Positions 7,612 to 16,174 of a DNA stretch of 64,000 nucleotides are shown piece after piece; position 1 is the stretch's first letter; every line of letters begins with the position of its first letter. The DNA lies in contig CAWADT010000023.1 of assembly GCA_963780865.1 (NCBI GenBank), positions 59,280 to 123,279 of the forward strand. Direction: 5' to 3'. Source of the stretch: FEN-1073 sp963780865 (GTDB taxonomy: Bacteria; Chloroflexota; Anaerolineae; Anaerolineales; RBG-16-64-43). A model generated the notes under the pieces. The model was given only the letters and a program-made list of their open reading frames with translations, had not been told where the DNA came from and made no database searches. The position numbers and the translations under genes were made by a program.

Positions 7612-8274
7612 CTATTCGTTCGGTTCCGGGTTTTTAATCCACAATCTGTTCCAGCGCTGGACGATAAAATTCAAGGCCTCGTGCCGGTATTCTCTCCAGG
7701 CATGGATCATGGCCGGCGAAGCCGAAAGGAAAATCACCACCACAAGAATCAGGAGGAAATACCTGTCGAGCACGTCCGGCGGGAAAAATTGGCCCAGGAA
7801 ATATCCGGCCGCCGTGGCTCCCGCCGCCCACACCAACCCTCCCAGCAAATTGAAGAAAAAGAACCGGCGGTATTCCATTTCGACCGCGCCGGCCACGATG
7901 GGCACGAAGGTGCGGATGAACGGCATGAACCGCGCCAGGGTGATTGTCTTTCCGCCGTGCTTTTCGTAGAACGCTTTGGCGGCGAGCAGATTCTTCCGGC
8001 GAAAGAGGAGCGAGTTATCCCGGTTGAAAATCGGCGGTCCGACCTTTTTGCCGAACCAGAAGCCGACGTTATCGCCCAGCACCGCCGCCACCGGCAAGGT
8101 GAGAAGCAGAATCCATAAATTTAGTTCCCCGCGCGAGGCGAGCAGGCCCGCCGTGAGCAGCAGGCTGTCCCCCGGAAGAAAGAATCCAAAAAATAATCCG
8201 GATTCCGCAAAGATGATCGCGATAATCCCGACATATCCGAACGTTCGGATGAGTCCAATCAGATCGAAACCCAT
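7612..8274 (-). CDS. DedA-family membrane protein (SNARE-associated/VTT domain)
   Basis: A 220-residue polytopic membrane protein. It shows the DedA signatures ESGLFFGFFLPGDSLLLTAG at the N terminus and a central R-F-M-P-F-I-R-T-F-V-P segment followed by G and A. Members are linked to phospholipid flipping (including undecaprenyl phosphate and phosphatidylethanolamine), membrane potential and peptide resistance. A ribosome site GAGG lies 6 nt before the ATG. It is likely co-transcribed with the downstream fmdB-like gene. Confidence 0.92.
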   Translation of the reverse strand: MGFDLIGLIRTFGYVGIIAIIFAESGLFFGFFLPGDSLLLTAGLLASRGELNLWILLLTLPVAAVLGDNVGFWFGKKVGPPIFNRDNSLLFRRKNLLAAKAFYEKHGGKTITLARFMPFIRTFVPIVAGAVEMEYRRFFFFNLLGGLVWAAGATAAGYFLGQFFPPDVLDRYFLLILVVVIFLSASPAMIHAWREYRHEALNFIVQRWNRLWIKNPEPNE

Positions 8275-8398
8275 GCGCTGCCTCTATCCATCCACCTTAA
8301 TGCCGGTGTACGGGCTGGAGCATTATAACCCATCGCTGGGGGCAACTAAAAAAATATAGGGAAAATTAATCCGTCGAGGAAATCGCCGCGCTAATGCG

Positions 8399-11300
8399 CT
8401 ATTGGATTGCCACTTGCACGGCGCGAACGGCGAGGCGCCAGGGGTAGGAGTCGGAAGCGGCGTCGTACCCGCGGCACGTGACGAGCGTCAGCCAGGGGAG
8501 ATCCTCGTGGCGCAGCACCGAGAGGTCGTCGGGCCGCACCAAACGGACCTCGCGCACCTCGTAAACGTAGTCCTGTCCGTCGAGATGGACGATGATCTTG
8601 TCGCCCCAACCGAGGGTATGGAGGTTGACGAAGGGCCCCGGCAGCCCGCTGGCCAGGGATACGTGGGCCGTGAGGACCGAGTTGCCGGTCCAGGTTGGGA
8701 AGGCGGTGCCGTTGAGCCAGCCGGCCTGGTTCGAGAGCCAGCTCAGGTCCCAGGAGGTGCCCGAACGCGGGATGCCGATGATGGGGATTCTCACGCCGAG
8801 CTTGGGAATCTCCAAGGTGAGGTCGTTGAGGCGGGCGTAGCGCAGGGAAGAAGGCTGGGCGGGGAGGGTGGTCACCCGGCCGGGAGCGAAACCTGTGTTG
8901 GGCAGCGAGCCGATCGGGACGGCGATGCCCACAAACGCGCTGGCGGCGTTGTTCTCAGGCCGGTCGGTGGGCGAGGAGGTGGTCAGGGAAACGTTGTTGG
9001 CGCCGCCGGGCGGGGTGCCGAGGCTATTCACGCGGGTCACGACCTCGATGGTGTAGACCGCGCCGGGGGCGAGGGTGCCAAAGTTGACGACGATGGTGTT
9101 GGGGGAGACGGAGGTGGGGAAGCCGGACCCGGGCGAGACCGACACGGAGACGATGTCGAGGAAGGCCGGCATGGTGTCGGTGACGACGACGTTGCCGGCG
9201 GCCGTGTTCCCCGTGTTGGAAACGGTGATGAGGAAGGTGACCAGGTCGCCCACTTGGGCGGAGGCAGGATCGCCGAATTTGGTGAGGGCCGGATCGGCGA
9301 TGGTGGCGCCGGTGGAGAGCTGGTCGCCGTAGTCGACGATCGCAAGGGTGCCGTCGCCGAGGGTGACGGAGACGGAGTTGGGAGTGGTGGAGGTCATCCC
9401 GGAGGGATCGGTTTCGCGGACGATGCAGATCCCCGGTCCGAGGCCGGTAAAGGAGTAGGAACCGTCGGCGGCGGTGAGGGTGGTGGCGACGACGATGTGG
9501 CTGCTGTTGAGCAGATCGACCGTGACGCCGGGGATGCCGGATTCGCCGGCGTCCTGGAGGGCGTTGCCGTTGACGTCGTTGAAAACGGTGCCGCTGATGG
9601 AGGCGGGGTTGCCTCCGGAGATCGGGCGGTCGCCGAAGTTAACGGCGGTGGACAAACCGGGGGTGACCACCGCAGGGATGGAGTTATCGGTGGTGGAGAC
9701 GTATCCGGAGGGATCGCTCTCCACGACGGTGTAGTCGCCGGCGGCTAGGTTGGTGAATTGATAAGACCCGTTGGCGGCGGTCAGGAGGCTGGTGAGGAAG
9801 ACATTGTTGTGATCGTAGAGGGAGACAGTGACACCGGCGATACCGAGTTCGCCCGCATCCTGGTTGCCGTTGGCGTTCGCGTCATTGAAGACTATGCCAA
9901 AGATGCGGCCCGGGACGGGGGTAGTGGTCGGTGTGGGGGTGAAGGTTCCCGTTGCGGTGGGCGTCGGCGTATTGGTGGGTGTAGCGGTCGTGGTCACGGT
10001 CGGCGTAACCGTCGGCGTATCCGTCGCGGTCTCCGTGACGGTCGGCGTCGGAGTCTCGGTGAGGGTGACCGTCGGGGTATCGGTCGGCGTCAGCGTCGGC
10101 GTATCGGTCGATGTGTTGGTTGGCGTATTGGTCGGCGTGTCGGTGGGTGTCTCGGTGAGCGTATCCGTCGGTGTATTGGTCGGCGTGTGGGTCGGGGTGT
10201 CGGTGGGCGTGAAGGTCGGCGTGAAGGTCGGCGTATCGGTCGGTGTTAGGGTGGGCGTGTCGGTCGGGGTGTCGGTGGGCGTGAAAGTCGGCGTGAAGGT
10301 CGGCGTATCGGTCGGTGTATAGGTGGAAGTGTCCGTTGGTGTTTCCGTCAGGGTTTCGGTTGGCGTATCGGTTGGTGTGAAGGTAGGGGTATTTGTTGGC
10401 GTATCGGTCGGTGTATAGGTGGAAGTGTCCGTTGGCATTTCCGTCAGAGTCTCGGTTGGCGTATCGGTTGGTGTGTCGGTGGATGTGGTGGTAGGCGTCA
10501 CGGTTTCCGTAGCGGTTGCCGTCGGCGTATCGGTCGCAGTGGGCGTTTCAGTAGGTGTGACGGTAGGTGTCGCGGTCTCCGTGATGGTTGGCGTCGGCGT
10601 GCTGGTCGGGGCGGATGTTACAGTGAGTGAGGCGCTGGCGGTATTGCCGTCGGTGGTATTCGCGGAAGTCACCGGCCCGCTGACGTTATCGTACGTTCCT
10701 GCGCTGGAGGATGTAACCACCACGGTGACCGTACAGGAACCGCCGGCCGCGAGGGTTCCGTTCGAAAGGCTGATGCCGCCTCCGCCCGCGTCCGCGATCA
10801 GGATTCCTCCGCAGGTGTTGCTGGTGGTGAGCGGCGTGGCGTTCACCACGCCGGTCGGGTAGGTATCCGTGAATGCCACGCCGCTTAGGGCGCCGGATAA
10901 ATCTGGATTGGTAAGTTGGAAGGTTAAGGTGGAAGTGCCGTTGAGACCAATCGTGTCCGGCGAGAAAGATTTGGAAATCGCGGGCGGCAATACTTCGGTG
11001 ACGACATTGGCGCTGGCCTGCACTGCCGGAACGGAATTGTTGTTGGAATCGACGGCGCTGTTCACCGTCGCCGTGTTCTGAGACGGGTTGCACGATCCTT
11101 GAACGGTGAAGGTCACATCGACGGAAACGGAGGATCCAACCCCCAGGGGTCCGAGGTTGCTCCAAATGACCGATCCGCCTCCGCCGCTGGCCCCGGGCGT
11201 GGCCGATTTAAACTCCATGCAAAAGGCGCTATAGGTATCGATTAACGGCAGTGTGGTGATCGGGGTTGTGCCGGTATTGGTGAGGAGGATATGGAAAGTG

Positions 11301-14300
11301 ACGTCGCTCCCCAGCGAGGCTGGGCTCGGTGAGGTCAGGGTTTTTGTGATGGATAACTGTGGGCGGGTAATGGTCACGCTGGCCGAAGCGTCTACTGTGC
11401 CCGTGGCGGGGACCGGATTCCCGGAATTGGTATCGATCGCATTCGAAGCCACCTGATTGGTGGCCGGGGAGCAGGCGGCGATGGCCGTGAAATACACGCT
11501 GATGGTTTGGCTTTCGTGGCTTGCCAGCGGTCCGACGTCATTCCAAGTGAGCGTACTTGCCGTCGTGCTGTCTGGCGGAATGCTGGCCGAGACAAACGAA
11601 AGACACGCGCTGGGGAAGGTGTCTGTTACGGCCACTGTATTCAGCTCGCCGGCGTTGGGGTTGGCGATGGTGAAATCGAACCGGACCGTCGCGCCGACGA
11701 CGGCAATTCCATTCGCGGGTACTACTAACTGTTTTCCGACGGTCAACGTCAGGGAGCTCGTGGTCATGACTGCGCTGGCGCTCGAGGTGTCGGTGGGATC
11801 GTTGGGGTCGGTATAGGTTACTGTGAGTAAATCGCCGGCGAGAGCATAGATCCGGCCGTCATGGGCTCCGGCGGAAGTCTCGCGGGTCATGCAGGCGGCA
11901 AAGACGCCCGTGTTTACGCCCGTTTCGGTCAGGGTCACCGTCTCGGGGTCGTTTCTGGAGCTGTTGATATTTACTGTAATTGTTTCGATCGTCGCCGGAT
12001 CCTGGTTCTGATCGTAGTCGGTGACGCGCATGCAAATTTGATTCGTAGGCGAAGCCGTCGAGTTATAACTGGTGGCGGCGGGGCCGTTAAGGCCCGCGGT
12101 GAATTCGGTTGTGCTGGGGGTGCCCGTGTCCTGATTGACGATGGTTACCGGCTGGGAGCGGCTGTTGGTGATCAGGCCTTCCGTGCCCTCATGACCTGTA
12201 ACCGTTATGGTATAGACTCCTTGGTCGGCCGGCGCCATCCAAGAATATTCATAGATTTTCGCTGGGCCCGTGGTGTCGACCACGTAGGAGTCATCCAACG
12301 TGACATTGGTCACGCCGCTGGATGGGTCTTGAATGCTCAGCGTGGCCGAGGTGACATCCGAATTGCCGAATGGGTCGCTGACCGTCGTCCGGAGATAGAC
12401 GGTCTGGCCGTTGGTGGGATTGGAAATCAGGGACCCTCCCGGATAAGGAGCGTCGTAGACATCCAGCGAATCGACGTGGATCACCGTGGTCGTCGGCAGA
12501 TCAACCTTGGAAGTGTATGTTGAGCTGCCGTAGAGAATATTGAAAATAACGCCTGAGGCGGCGGTAGTGATGCGGGTGGTGATCTTCTGCCCGGCCGGAA
12601 TATTTACGGTGGAGCCCAGGCTCCCCGTCCACACTAACTGATAATCGTTACCGGCGATGTGCGTGACCGTGGGATTGCTGCTGATGGTCAGGAAAGGCGA
12701 GCCGCCCGTTTCCAGCGCCACCGACACCGGCAGTGGGCCGGGCAAGGTGCCGCTGGCCACGCGGATATAGGTCGTCACCGTGACCTGCCCGCCGGCCGGC
12801 ATACTGAAGTTGGCGGCCATCGGGGATGTTTGGACAAAGGTCGTATTGGTTACGATCGTGGCTGGTAGCGTGTAGTTCACAGTCAGCGTGGGACGGTCGG
12901 CGGTCGTTGCATTCGTCCGGCTGGCAAAGGTATGAGAACTGGCATTGGCCACCCCCTCGGTGACGCGCCGGATCAGCAGACCGTAATTTGTGTACGTTCC
13001 GCTGTACCAGCCCTGCACCGCGGTGGTTACATTCCAAGTGTAGAACCCGGTTCCGGCCACGTTGGTGGTGGCAATGGCCGGGGAAGCGTAGTCGCCGCCC
13101 GCCGTGGCCCAGTTTGTAGCCGTCATCCGCTGGGTCCAATTGGCGATGCCGGCTGTGCCGCTATTAGCGCCTTCGGTCCAATCCGACGTGAGGCGGTACA
13201 CACCGGTGGAATACGTGTTGTTGCCGTTGGTTTTGTACAGGGTCAACGTAGCAGAGGTGATCGTCGCTCCGAGCGGGATGGAGGAGAGATCAAAATATAA
13301 CAAGGCGTGCCGGGTGCTGGTTGTGCTTCCGGTGACCGACAAGGTCGTCGAACCGCCGTAGTTGTAGGTTGCGTGATCGCTGCGCAGATAAGTATCTTTG
13401 CCGGCTTGGAAAACGGTATTGTAACTTCCGCCGCCACCGCCTCCGGTGCCCAGTTGATAGGTGCTGACGATAGTCGAACCGGATGGGACGACGCGATCCA
13501 TCCCTTGTCCGGGCGCGTTGAAATATAGCGTTTTGGTTTGGGAGGGCACGACAATGATTGCCGTGGCGGAGCAGATATCCCCGTAGATCGGATCGGTGTA
13601 ACCGACCTGAATGGTATCGCCCGGCAGGGCATAAAGGGTGCCGTCTTCCGGCGTCTGCCCGGTGGTGGCCGAGAAGGGCAAACCAGCCACGTTGAGGAAA
13701 ATGCCGGTGCTTGGTCCGGTCTCCGAAAGAGTGAGAGTTTCGCGGTCGGAGGTTGTCGGATCGATCACCGTGACGTGGATCGATCCCGCCCCCTGGGTGT
13801 CACCATCGTTTACCACGACATAGATGAGATTGCCTTGCTGGTATACGGTGACTGTTCCGCCGCTGGAATTTGCGAAATTGGCGGTGCATTGCGTCGCCGT
13901 AGAATTGACCGGCGTGTCGAGCGTGATTGTCAATAGCTCATCATTGGCCAAGGCCTGCGCCGTGTTGCTCACGGTGGGAAAGGACGGTGGGAAAAGATCG
14001 AGCGTCATTTTATACGTAAAAATAGCCGCCCCGCCCACTGGAATTGAATCTACGTTGAATCCGGTTTCATCCAGCGGAAAGGGAGTGGACGGAGAAGAGT
14101 TATCGGGGATTGGGGAACCATTGAGCGTGGTGCTGTTGGGCACATAGGTTGTGTGGGTGGGAATGGTGTCGGTCACAGCAGTGTTGAAAGCGGTCACCGC
14201 GCCGTTATTGCGGACCTGGACGGTATAGAGCAGCGTATCACCAGGGTCGACCTTGCCGTTGCTGTTGAGATCCACGGCCAGAGACGCCTGCTTGGAAATA

Positions 14301-15874
14301 ACAACTGTCGGAAGCGGTGGAATGGTGTAACCGGCATCCAGATAGGGCGTTCCGGCTTGCGCCTTGGCCGGGTCTTCCCCCCACGCCCCTGTGATCGACG
14401 TCCCATCCGTGGTGAATACCTTCATGCCGGTCTGGGATCTTTGCGCTGGGTCTCCGTAAATCTGTTTCGATTTATATTGGCCGATGGAGTATGACACGTC
14501 ATACATCGCGCCGTTCGGCGCGACGTGGGTGGCCGGAGCGCTGGGGGCGCCGTAATCCACATAGATTGTAGTCGGCTTGGTGGCCGTCACCCAAACCGGG
14601 TTGCCGTTCCCGGAATAATCTGATGTTCCGGGAGCCCAGCCCGCCACGAAGGATGGTGTCAGCCAGGCGTCGGGCACCAGCGTATACCCCCAGTCGTAGG
14701 TTTGGTCGGTGCCGCTCGTCGAGCTGTCCATCGTCCCGATGGCGAGGAACGGTGCTCCGCTGGTGTAAAAATGCGCCCCGGTAAGCGATGGCATTTCATA
14801 CCGATACGCGGTTTTAGCGGGAACGCTGAAGCTGCCGCTGCCGAGCTTGGTCTGATAATTAACCGTCAGGGAAGATGTGCCCGGGTTGAAGATGAAGACG
14901 TCGGCCGGATAGTTGGTTACGGTCGTGCCGACCGCCGTCCAAAGGCTCGAAGTCCACAGGCTGGTCGGCGGAATCTCGAACCAGCGGCACGCGTAGGTGG
15001 ATCCAACTTTGCCGGTAAGCAAATCCACCTGAACCGGATTATCGGCGGAAACCGTGGCGCCGCTGTTGATGCCCCCGTCCACCTGGTAGACGTCGCCCTG
15101 GTTCATCAGCCGGGTGACGTCCACCGTCCCGTCGCCGTTGGTATCGATATTCACGGTTGTGTTGTTGGCGGCGGCGGAAACGATCAGCGAGGTGTAGCTG
15201 AACATATTGCTGGCGCCGGTGTTCTGGCCGATGGGAATGCTGTACTCGGTGCCCCAGCGGGTGGTGTCGTACACCTCAATCGCGTCGGTGAGCACGGTTC
15301 CCGGCGTGGCTGCCCAGACGGAGCGCGTGACGGCGATCACTTTCGTCGCGCCCACTTTATCGCGGGCGTCGAATAAAATATTGCTGCTGATCCGGGGGAT
15401 GGGGACATCATTCTCAAGGACGATGACATCCCCGGCATTCAGCACGTCGTTGGCATTGGTGCACGCCAGTGCGGTCCGGCCGTCGCGGTTGGGCGGGCAG
15501 CCATTCGCCGCGTTTTGGTCGCCCCAGATCTGGGTTCCTCCCGGGTTGGAGGACGTCCACAGATTGACCGGATTGGCCAGGTCGGGCTCGTATCCGTTTT
15601 CCCACTGGTCATAGTAGATGACGGTTTGATCGGAGGTAATCGAAATGCCGGTAACGCTGTGCATCGGCGCGACCGGTGTGGCGCTTGTGGCGATTTTCTT
15701 AAATGACGTCAGGACCATATCTTCCGGCATAGGAAGAAAAAAGACCTGGGTCGGGGGTGTATTCGCCGCTAAAGCGTGCTGCGGACGTTCAATACCGATA
15801 ATGCCAATCAATATTACCGCAAGCAGCGATAGTTTGACAAAAAAGGAAAATCGCTTGCGGGGAAGCAATTTCAT
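8399..15874 (-). CDS. Giant secreted DUF11/SdrD protein with LPNTG motif and fused sortase domain
   Basis: A 2,491-residue exported protein. Order: signal peptide (1-37, ending near ALAANT); N-terminal domain of unknown fold (~40-510); DUF11-like domain (~525); DNRLRE/CBM96-like beta domain (~810-1000); invasin-like Ig repeats; three DUF11 domains (~1370, 1505, 1630); Thr-Pro linker of ~230 residues (~1755-1985); two SdrD_B/Cna-B-like domains (~1990 and ~2090, each with an Asn/Asp-rich calcium-type loop); a last DUF11 (~2190); LPNTG at 2324-2328; and a sortase domain to the end. The sortase triad is complete: His2404 in LTAHVS, Cys2467 in LVTCRGYD, Arg2480 in PWRLAVRA. No membrane span follows. 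The substrate-type motif about 20 residues before an enzyme that cuts such motifs suggests self-processing, an inference. Confidence 0.9.
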   Translation of the reverse strand: MKLLPRKRFSFFVKLSLLAVILIGIIGIERPQHALAANTPPTQVFFLPMPEDMVLTSFKKIATSATPVAPMHSVTGISITSDQTVIYYDQWENGYEPDLANPVNLWTSSNPGGTQIWGDQNAANGCPPNRDGRTALACTNANDVLNAGDVIVLENDVPIPRISSNILFDARDKVGATKVIAVTRSVWAATPGTVLTDAIEVYDTTRWGTEYSIPIGQNTGASNMFSYTSLIVSAAANNTTVNIDTNGDGTVDVTRLMNQGDVYQVDGGINSGATVSADNPVQVDLLTGKVGSTYACRWFEIPPTSLWTSSLWTAVGTTVTNYPADVFIFNPGTSSLTVNYQTKLGSGSFSVPAKTAYRYEMPSLTGAHFYTSGAPFLAIGTMDSSTSGTDQTYDWGYTLVPDAWLTPSFVAGWAPGTSDYSGNGNPVWVTATKPTTIYVDYGAPSAPATHVAPNGAMYDVSYSIGQYKSKQIYGDPAQRSQTGMKVFTTDGTSITGAWGEDPAKAQAGTPYLDAGYTIPPLPTVVISKQASLAVDLNSNGKVDPGDTLLYTVQVRNNGAVTAFNTAVTDTIPTHTTYVPNSTTLNGSPIPDNSSPSTPFPLDETGFNVDSIPVGGAAIFTYKMTLDLFPPSFPTVSNTAQALANDELLTITLDTPVNSTATQCTANFANSSGGTVTVYQQGNLIYVVVNDGDTQGAGSIHVTVIDPTTSDRETLTLSETGPSTGIFLNVAGLPFSATTGQTPEDGTLYALPGDTIQVGYTDPIYGDICSATAIIVVPSQTKTLYFNAPGQGMDRVVPSGSTIVSTYQLGTGGGGGGSYNTVFQAGKDTYLRSDHATYNYGGSTTLSVTGSTTSTRHALLYFDLSSIPLGATITSATLTLYKTNGNNTYSTGVYRLTSDWTEGANSGTAGIANWTQRMTATNWATAGGDYASPAIATTNVAGTGFYTWNVTTAVQGWYSGTYTNYGLLIRRVTEGVANASSHTFASRTNATTADRPTLTVNYTLPATIVTNTTFVQTSPMAANFSMPAGGQVTVTTYIRVASGTLPGPLPVSVALETGGSPFLTISSNPTVTHIAGNDYQLVWTGSLGSTVNIPAGQKITTRITTAASGVIFNILYGSSTYTSKVDLPTTTVIHVDSLDVYDAPYPGGSLISNPTNGQTVYLRTTVSDPFGNSDVTSATLSIQDPSSGVTNVTLDDSYVVDTTGPAKIYEYSWMAPADQGVYTITVTGHEGTEGLITNSRSQPVTIVNQDTGTPSTTEFTAGLNGPAATSYNSTASPTNQICMRVTDYDQNQDPATIETITVNINSSRNDPETVTLTETGVNTGVFAACMTRETSAGAHDGRIYALAGDLLTVTYTDPNDPTDTSSASAVMTTSSLTLTVGKQLVVPANGIAVVGATVRFDFTIANPNAGELNTVAVTDTFPSACLSFVSASIPPDSTTASTLTWNDVGPLASHESQTISVYFTAIAACSPATNQVASNAIDTNSGNPVPATGTVDASASVTITRPQLSITKTLTSPSPASLGSDVTFHILLTNTGTTPITTLPLIDTYSAFCMEFKSATPGASGGGGSVIWSNLGPLGVGSSVSVDVTFTVQGSCNPSQNTATVNSAVDSNNNSVPAVQASANVVTEVLPPAISKSFSPDTIGLNGTSTLTFQLTNPDLSGALSGVAFTDTYPTGVVNATPLTTSNTCGGILIADAGGGGISLSNGTLAAGGSCTVTVVVTSSSAGTYDNVSGPVTSANTTDGNTASASLTVTSAPTSTPTPTITETATPTVTPTETPTATDTPTATATETVTPTTTSTDTPTDTPTETLTEMPTDTSTYTPTDTPTNTPTFTPTDTPTETLTETPTDTSTYTPTDTPTFTPTFTPTDTPTDTPTLTPTDTPTFTPTFTPTDTPTHTPTNTPTDTLTETPTDTPTNTPTNTSTDTPTLTPTDTPTVTLTETPTPTVTETATDTPTVTPTVTTTATPTNTPTPTATGTFTPTPTTTPVPGRIFGIVFNDANANGNQDAGELGIAGVTVSLYDHNNVFLTSLLTAANGSYQFTNLAAGDYTVVESDPSGYVSTTDNSIPAVVTPGLSTAVNFGDRPISGGNPASISGTVFNDVNGNALQDAGESGIPGVTVDLLNSSHIVVATTLTAADGSYSFTGLGPGICIVRETDPSGMTSTTPNSVSVTLGDGTLAIVDYGDQLSTGATIADPALTKFGDPASAQVGDLVTFLITVSNTGNTAAGNVVVTDTMPAFLDIVSVSVSPGSGFPTSVSPNTIVVNFGTLAPGAVYTIEVVTRVNSLGTPPGGANNVSLTTSSPTDRPENNAASAFVGIAVPIGSLPNTGFAPGRVTTLPAQPSSLRYARLNDLTLEIPKLGVRIPIIGIPRSGTSWDLSWLSNQAGWLNGTAFPTWTGNSVLTAHVSLASGLPGPFVNLHTLGWGDKIIVHLDGQDYVYEVREVRLVRPDDLSVLRHEDLPWLTLVTCRGYDAASDSYPWRLAVRAVQVAIQ
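9920..10615 (-). repeat. Thr-Pro-rich coding repeat tract
   Basis: About 700 bp of degenerate short units encoding T-P-T-D/E/F/N-T-P. Larger internal duplications are visible: a ~75-bp block near 10302-10380 recurs near 10399-10472, and a ~45-bp block at about 10201 recurs near 10268. The tract is a probable stalk and a likely site of length variation between strains or assembly error. Confidence 0.85.
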
Positions 15875-16121
15875 CGAGAAGATCTTACCCTCAACGAGCG
15901 TTTCGTGATTGAGTATTTAGCGGATTCGATAGGGAGTTATTGTATCCTATCTCTTAGGAAAAAAAAATGGAAATTCCCTGTTGTAGCATTTTTTAGGTTT
16001 TTTTTTATGCAGCGACGTCATCGCCAAAGCAATTGAAATAATCTCAGTTTTTTACAGGATAAATATGGAGTTTAATTGTCCAAATATTATTTTTATATGC
16101 TTCCTTTGAGAATTTAAGTGC
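15875..16121. other. AT-rich leader of the giant surface gene
   Basis: About 250 bases with clearly lower GC than the surroundings, including A9 and T9 runs. On the minus strand TACAAT (in AGGATACAATAAC) is a possible -10 about 80 nt before the ATG, but no convincing -35 was found. The ribosome site of the giant gene is weak (GAGGGTAAG). Confidence 0.5.
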
Positions 16122-16155
16122 AAAAAAACCGCCGGTCGGAATTCGGACCGGCGGG
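16122..16155 (-). terminator. Intrinsic terminator after ftsH
   Basis: On the minus strand CCGCCGGTC pairs with GACCGGCGG and is followed by seven T residues, 20-50 nt after the ftsH stop codon. Confidence 0.92.
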
Positions 16156-16174
16156 GGGGAATTGTAATTGGCGC

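Noticed and set aside
9758..10862. Plus-strand Val/Gly-rich frames
   Set aside because: They are reverse-strand readings of the Thr-Pro repeat tract and have no ribosome sites or domains.
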